NCBI GenBank assembly: GCA_032871835.1
Contig: CM065297.1
Coordinates: 17,219,098-17,283,097, forward strand
Source: Dipteronia dyeriana
Lineage: Eukaryota > Streptophyta > Magnoliopsida > Sapindales > Sapindaceae
DNA: 64,000 nucleotides
Reading direction: 5' to 3'
In this document: positions 58,379 to 64,000 of the stretch, piece by piece
Position numbering within the stretch: position 1 is the stretch's first letter
How the letters are laid out: each line of letters starts with the position of its first letter
Program-made: the position numbers and the translations under genes
The notes under the pieces: generated by a model
Told to the model about the DNA's origin: nothing
What the model saw: only the letters and a program-made list of their open reading frames with translations
Database searches by the model: none

Positions 58379-61300
58379 ATCTCCCACTTGCACTAAAGCT
58401 TGTGAGGCATATGAGGCATGTCTCGTAACCTTAGACCATCTAGATGACCGGAAAACATTTTAGCCGGTAAGGTCTTCGTAAAAGGATCAATATGATTGTC
58501 TTGTGAGGCTATTTTTGTGACGATCACATCTCCTCTCTGCACTATCTCTCTAATGAGATGATACTATCTCTCTATATGCTTTCCTCTCTTATGGCTTCTT
58601 AGTTTTTTGGAATTAGCCACAGCACCACTGTTATCACAATAAAGTGTGATAGTCTTATCCAGGTCTGGAACAACTTCCAGATCACTCAAGAACTTACAGA
58701 GCCAAACCGTCTCTTTAGCAGCTTCACAAGCGGCTACATATTCAGCTTCCATGGTGGAGTCAACAATGCACGATTGCTTGATACTTCTCCACACAATGGC
58801 TCTACCACCTAGGGTGAATACTGATCAAGACGTGGATTTTCTAAAATCCCTATCTGACTAAAAATATGAACCCGTGTATCCTAACGGGATCAAATCTTGT
58901 CCAGAATACACTATCATATAATTTCTCGTTCTCCGAAGATACTTGAGAATAGTCTTGACAGTAACCCAATGATCCAATCCTGGGCTGGACTAGTATCTGC
59001 TGACTACTCCAACTGCATAGCAGATGTCAGGTCTTGTGCATAACATAGCATACATGAGACTACCTACTGTTGATGCATAGGGTACACGTCTCATATCCTC
59101 AACTTCTTGAGGTGTCTTTGGACACTGTTCCTTAGACAAGTGAACTCCATGCTTGGAAGGTAAATTACCTTTCTTGGAGTTCTGCATCGAAAATCGCATA
59201 AGAATCTTGTCGATATATGATGCCTGAGACATAGCTATGAGTTTGTTCTTACGATCCCTTATAAGTTGGATCCCTAGAACATAACTTGCCTATCCCAATT
59301 CTTTCATTTGGAATTGGCTAGCCAGCCAGCCCTTTACATCAGACAACACTCCCACATCATTCTCAATGAGTAGGATATCATCTACGTATAAAACCAAGAA
59401 ACCTACTTTCTTGTCAATAATGCGCTTGTAGACACAAGGCTCATCAATATTCTGCTCGAAGCCATAGGTTTTGATCACATCATTAAACCTAATGTTCCAT
59501 GATCTAGATGCTTGCTTAAGTCCATAGATGGACCTTTACAGCTTACAAACCTTTTGCTCTTGATCTGGAGACACGAATCCCTCTGGTTGCATCATATAAA
59601 TGCTCTCATCAAGATTGTCATTCAAGAATGTAGTCTTGACGTCCATTTGCCAAATTTCATAATTGAAATAGGCAACAATGGATAAGAGAATCCTAATAGA
59701 CTTAAACATGGCTACTGGCGAGAAGGTCTCTTCATAATTGACTCCCTCTTTCTGGGTATAACCCTTGGCCACTAGCCTTGCCTTGAAGGTCTCTACCTTC
59801 CCATCTACTCCTCTTTTTCTCTTGTAGATCCACTTACACCATATGGGTTTTACCCCATCCGGTAAGTCTACAAGATCCCAGACTGAGTTAGAGTACATGG
59901 ACTCCATCTTAAGATTCATGCCTTTAAGCCATTCCTCTTTATCAAGATCTTCCATTGCATTTTTAAATGTCAACGGATCATCCACACTATCAGCAGAGAC
60001 AACACATTGTCCCTCACCTATAGCTAAATAGCGTTCAGGTTGTCTCACAACCTCACTACTTTTAGGTGGTAGTGTATCCTGATCAAGAACCATCTGACTC
60101 TCAGATGTTTGTGGATCAATAACTTTTGTTGATGAAGCACTAGGATCCAACTCATTTAAAACAATCTTGGAACGAGGTTTATGGTCACTAATGTAATTTT
60201 TCCTAAAAAACGTTGCATTTGTCGATACAAATACTTTGTTGTCTTCGGGACTATAGAAGTGTCCACCTCTGTTCTCTTTGGAGTATCCTACAAACAGGCA
60301 GACAACAGACTTGGAGTCTAGCTTTCCAATTATGTTCTTCAGCACGTGTGCTGGACACCCTCATATCCGAAAATGTCACAAACTAACTTTACGACCATTT
60401 CACAACTCTAGAAGAGTCTTAGGAACAGATTTGGATGACACTAAATTCAAAATGTATGCCGCTGTTTGTAACGCATATCCCCAAAAAGAATTTGGTAATC
60501 ATGAGAAACTAATCATAGATCTTACCGTTTCTATCAGGGTTATATTTCTCCTCTCCGCTACACCATTTTATTGAGGTGTACCGGGTGATGTGAGTTGGGA
60601 AACTATCCCATGCTCGACCATGAAGTCTTCAAACTATTGGTCAAGGTACTCACCTCCACGATCCGATCATAATGACTTGAAAGTCCTTCGTAATTGATTC
60701 TCAACTTCAACTCGGAATTCTTTGAACTTTTCAAATGTTTTCGACTTTCGTTGCATCAGGTAAACGTATCCGTATCCGTATCTTCAGTAGTCATCTATAA
60801 AGGTGACATGAAAATTCCCTAAAAACGTGTGTGTCTATAAACCTAGAGAGAGGGGGGTGAATAGGTTGTAATCAAGTCAATTACCGATTTTTCTTGATTA
60901 GTCAATATTCAAAATTCACTCAATAAAGCAAACAAACAACATCAAATGTAAAGTGCGGAAATATAAACAACACAAGATGTATACGTGGAAACCCTCAAAA
61001 TGGGAAAAACCACGGGTTGTTAAGTGCGTCACACTTGATCACAGAAATCTACTATATGAGTAAAAAGTTACACATTCAAGTGATACTCGGACTCTCACTC
61101 TCGACAACCTCAGGCTATGGCCACTACCACTCTTGGTTCAATCCCTAGTGATATCCCCTGATCCACTACTCTTGGCGTGAGCACCTCCTACTCTACCCTC
61201 GGGCCTTTTAGAGTGGATACCCGACCAATTGCTTGCCAACCTATCCTTGGTTGCAAGACTTGACTTGCTTGTGCAACTTCATCTAGAAGCAACAAGACTT

Positions 61301-61994
61301 TGACTCTATGAAGAGTATATGGTCTAAGTGAACAATCAATGAATGCTCAATGCAAAATACGTTAGACCAAACATACAATGCTTAACTAGGTATAGATAAT
61401 GCAATACAATAACCTAGTTATCAAACAATGCCTACATGCCCATACATAAGGACTCAATTAGATGCAAAAGGATTCTAGCAACGTAATTGTCAATAAAAAT
61501 CCAACCAACACAAGTTGTCACAACATATAATCAAGGGCAATATTTTCAATCAATAAATGCAATCAATGAGGCATACACATAAATGTTCATAAACTAGACT
61601 AGATGCACAAAGTCAACTTAATCATCATTTATGTATACATGAACATTCATGGATTAGCTATTTAGGCATAAATGACCTAATAATGCAAGCTATCACAATA
61701 CAAACCCCAAACATGTCATAATTTCAATAAATATGCAATTAATATGAAGAAATGCTAATTTAAGCAATAAATGACATGTCTTGGTAAGCTAGAATAATAA
61801 ATGTACAACAATGGTGGTTCTACTTACCAATCAATGAAAACCCATGCTTAGACTGATGCTTGAATGCAAGATGAAGATGAGTTTAGGGTTTGGAGAGTTA
61901 TAAACAAAGCTTAAAGCTTTCTCTCTCTAATGAGGTTCTCTCACTCTAAAATTGTGTTCTTTGAGCTCTTAAGAAGCAAGGAAGAAGAAGAGAA

Positions 61995-62016
61995 CACACA
62001 CACACACACACACACA
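61995..62016. repeat. (CA)n microsatellite in solo LTR
   Basis: ACACACAC run followed by ATATAT inside the solo LTR. Confidence 0.9.
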
Positions 62017-62079
62017 TATATATGGTGCCCTACACAAAGTGACATTGTTTTGGACGAAAGGCAACCAAATCTAGTCAGG

Positions 62080-62330
62080 ATCGCTGGCTGTACCGCGGTA
62101 CAGGTAAGTGTCCAGACCACGGCACAGAAAGCGGTGCATCACCTAGACAACACCACTCTGTAGGCCGCTGTGCATGCAGGTGCACAGTTCGTGATTTGGA
62201 CATCATGCAACGCCTGTGAAACTCTGCTTGGGAGACCGCGGTGCATGAAACAAGCACAGGTCACGGTAGCCACAGCGTGCAGCCTCTGGTAAACACCGCT
62301 ATGCAGACCGCGACGTAGGCACTGCATAGA
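62080..62330. repeat. GC-rich imperfect repeats in solo LTR
   Basis: Repeated ACCGCGGTGCA/ACCACGGCACA/ACCGCTATGCAG-type words about every 30-40 bp on both strands, in an otherwise AT-rich LTR. The 45855-48143 copy instead has a GAGATGGCC...GCGCCATCTC palindrome (about 47310-47335) at the comparable place. Confidence 0.6.
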
Positions 62331-63349
62331 GAGAGATCTGAACCATGGACCAAATGAAAAAAATCCTCTTTTTAAGGCATAAAAAATGCATTCAACACTC
62401 AAATAAGAATTAAGACACATAAGGCACACAAGGCGTACAAGATGGCAAATAAACATGCATGCAAGATAATTAAAGGAAAATGCATGAGTGTGTGTGTGCA
62501 CCTAAACTTTTCAAGAGGCAAGGTCAAGTGAATATATCTTTTGCTCTTGAAGTCATGGAGATGCTTGGAAGTTTGCCAATGAGGACCTAAGCTACCCATT
62601 ACACAATCATCCCTAATATGGATTGGTTTGTCATGAAATAAGCCAATCATAAATTCAAGGTCCTTACATGACATAATACTCATAACCACCTATAGCTTTA
62701 ACATTCATCGGTCCGCAGATGTCTGTATGTATAAGCTCTAGCGGGTCTTTAGCTCTAAGCCCTTTTTCCAGTAAAAGGTCTCTTAGTCATCTTACCTTCC
62801 AGGCAAGATTCACAGACAGGTAAGGTGTCAACCTTTAACTCATTTAAAAGTCCGCTTTTTACTAGTCTGTCTATCCGGTCAAGGTTGATATGACCAAGCC
62901 TTAGATGCCAGAGATACGTTTCATTATCTGGAGAAATCTTATATCGTTTAGTTTTTGGTTTTTCAACCTTAAACATTTCGGTGTTGAGCAGTGTAGTATG
63001 TATTAACGGTCTTAACACATACAAATTATTTTCACTAATTCATAAACAAATATTTAGACCATTCTTTCCAATAATAACAGACTTATTATTAAAATAAACA
63101 AAATATTTTTGTTCTAACAACTTAGAAACGGAAATCAAATTCCGTGTAAATCCAGGAATATAAAATACATTGTCCAACAATATATAATTATTACAAAAAC
63201 ATAATCTAATTACGCCCACTACTCGTGCCGACACGACACCCCCTGGCCCACACACATTAAGAAAGCTCCCTCCTCTAGCTGTGTCCAAAAATCAGTCCAT
63301 TGCAAAGAAGAACAAACATGGTTAGTAGCCCCCGAATCAACTATCCAGG

Positions 63350-64000
63350 GTGAAGAATCATCTTCCACTAAACATTACTCAAGAACAAGTAAATCATATT
63401 TACCTTTCTTGGAGTTCTTCTTGTTTTGGGCTTTCTTGAGTTTGGGCTTTCTTGAGTTTGGGCTTACCCTTCACCTTCCCAGCAGACCTTATCATTTTCT
63501 TATTATTGGAGGAAGATGGTTCGGCAACATTTGCCTTACCGGTCTTGCCCTTGCAGTCCTTAGTCAAGAACTCAAAGGTAATGAGCTCATTGAGTAACCG
63601 TGTGAGACTGAACCTTAACTTGTTCATCTCGTAGTTATTCTTAAATTGATCGAAACTCTTCGGAAGATTCGTCAGTATGATGCTCAATTGACTGGTTCAT
63701 CAATGGCCCCACCATTGACTTTTGTCGTGTTAAAGTATGACATCATGTTCAGGACATGTTTCCGAACTGATGTACATTTCTTAATGTGAGCGAGCATAGC
63801 GGAACTAACAGCTTCGTGTCGCTTTTGCTCGGAAGGCTGCCCGAACATAACTTGCAATGACTCCATGATTTCGAATGCTAAAGTCATTGCTTCATGCTTT
63901 GTGACAAGCACGTTGTCATTGAAGCCAACAGATATGTTCGGGTCTTCTCATCAGATGAGACCCATCGCTGGTATGCCTCATGAACAGTTCGTGTGGCATT
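63350..64000 (-). pseudogene. Copia C gag (UBN2-type), partial
   Basis: On - from the window edge: a UBN2-type copia gag with EIMESLQVMFGQPSEQKRHE, KHVLNMMSYFNTTKVNGG, then ILTNLPKSFDQFKNNYEMNK. A Lys-rich tail follows (GKPKLKKAQTQESPKQEEL). The break between the two blocks near 63685 is a frameshift. The tail holds an 18-bp tandem duplication (GGGCTTTCTTGAGTTT on +, about 63428-63465). The N-terminus is beyond the edge. Confidence 0.8.

Larger units (their letters stand above)
60809..62668 (-). mobile_element. Solo LTR (family X), 1860 bp
   Basis: Plus-strand ends TGAAAATTCCC...AAGGTCCTTACA with the exact 5-bp duplication TGACA at 60804-60808 and 62669-62673, inside copia C integrase. It has no coding region. 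It is the same family as 45855-48143: same end sequences, the same GGGGGGTGAATAGG block near one end, the same hairpin motif (60981-61019) and a GTGTGTGTG block near the other end. Confidence 0.92.
58391..63345 (-). pseudogene. Copia C pol, broken and interrupted
   Basis: On -: protease WIVDSGATNHV (about 63345-63320). GAG-pre-integrase (YLWHLRLGHINLDRIDRLV, PVCESCLEGKMTKRPF; 63024-62755). Integrase, interrupted at GGYEYYV by the solo LTR and resuming at 60808 with TFIDDY. The integrase end and RT form one 269-codon frame (60345-59536) with CLFVGYSKENRGGHFYSPE and [21 protein letters not shown] has an intact LVLYVDDILLIEN (about 59390), followed by RNase H (QSCIVDSTMEAEYVAACEAA, LYCDNSGAVANS). 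It is closer to intact than copia A or B but has several stops. Confidence 0.88.
56435..64000 (-). mobile_element. Ty1/copia retrotransposon C, nested in copia B
   Basis: The 3' LTR is 56435-58378 and the polypurine tract CAAGTGGGAGAT is at 58379-58390. Pol runs 58391-63345 (interrupted by a solo LTR at 60809-62668) and gag runs to the window edge. The host copia B is cut at TTCAC (56430-56434), the candidate target duplication. The 5' LTR is outside the window. Confidence 0.85.

Overview
This is eudicot-type plant nuclear DNA: AT-rich, with short introns bordered by GT...AG, plant gene families (pectate lyase, R2R3-MYB, PP2A B' subunit) and plant transposon lineages (ULP-carrying Mutator-like elements, Tat-type Ty3/gypsy with antisense ORFs, Ty1/copia, hAT, fold-back MITEs). 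I cannot name the species.

Layout. 1-16.7 kb is DNA-transposon territory. It holds a truncated Mutator-like (MULE) end (325-1105), a 706-bp fold-back element (1783-2488), and a nearly complete but decayed 8.9-kb MULE (4072-12952). The MULE has terminal inverted repeats, a broken MuDR-type transposase on + and a broken Ulp1-like SUMO-protease gene on -. It also has two directly oriented arrays of an AAAAAGCTCGATCC-type repeat. Two further non-autonomous TIR elements with gene-like GC-rich interiors follow (13084-14010 and 14970-16726).

17-34.3 kb is the genic island, with four host genes I regard as intact. They are a five-exon pectate lyase (+, 17101-19556), a four-exon R2R3-MYB (-, 21380-22219), a four-exon 126-aa protein of unknown function (-, 24203-27671), and a two-exon PP2A B'/B56 regulatory subunit (-, 29009-34311). 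Summed exon lengths give uninterrupted frames of 463, 199, 126 and 496 aa. The large introns of the last two genes host transposons. One is a copia insertion whose two LTRs face opposite ways between a perfect 5-bp duplication; the other is a hAT remnant with a near-perfect 8-bp duplication.

35-64 kb is nested LTR-retrotransposon DNA, almost all on -. It contains a copia element (36909-41341) and a Tat-type gypsy element with antisense ORF fragments (41342-50756). A second Tat 3' end (50757-51683) follows, then two nested copia elements (51684 to the window edge). Three solo LTRs sit inside these, each with an exact target-site duplication (CTAGT, ACCAC, TGACA). Every retroelement coding region carries stops and frameshifts.

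The genes do not form one pathway. The points of most interest are the inverted-LTR insertion, the solo LTR nested in an opposite copy of its own family, the MULE array and its ULP cargo, and a hairpin-like motif shared by unrelated LTR families.
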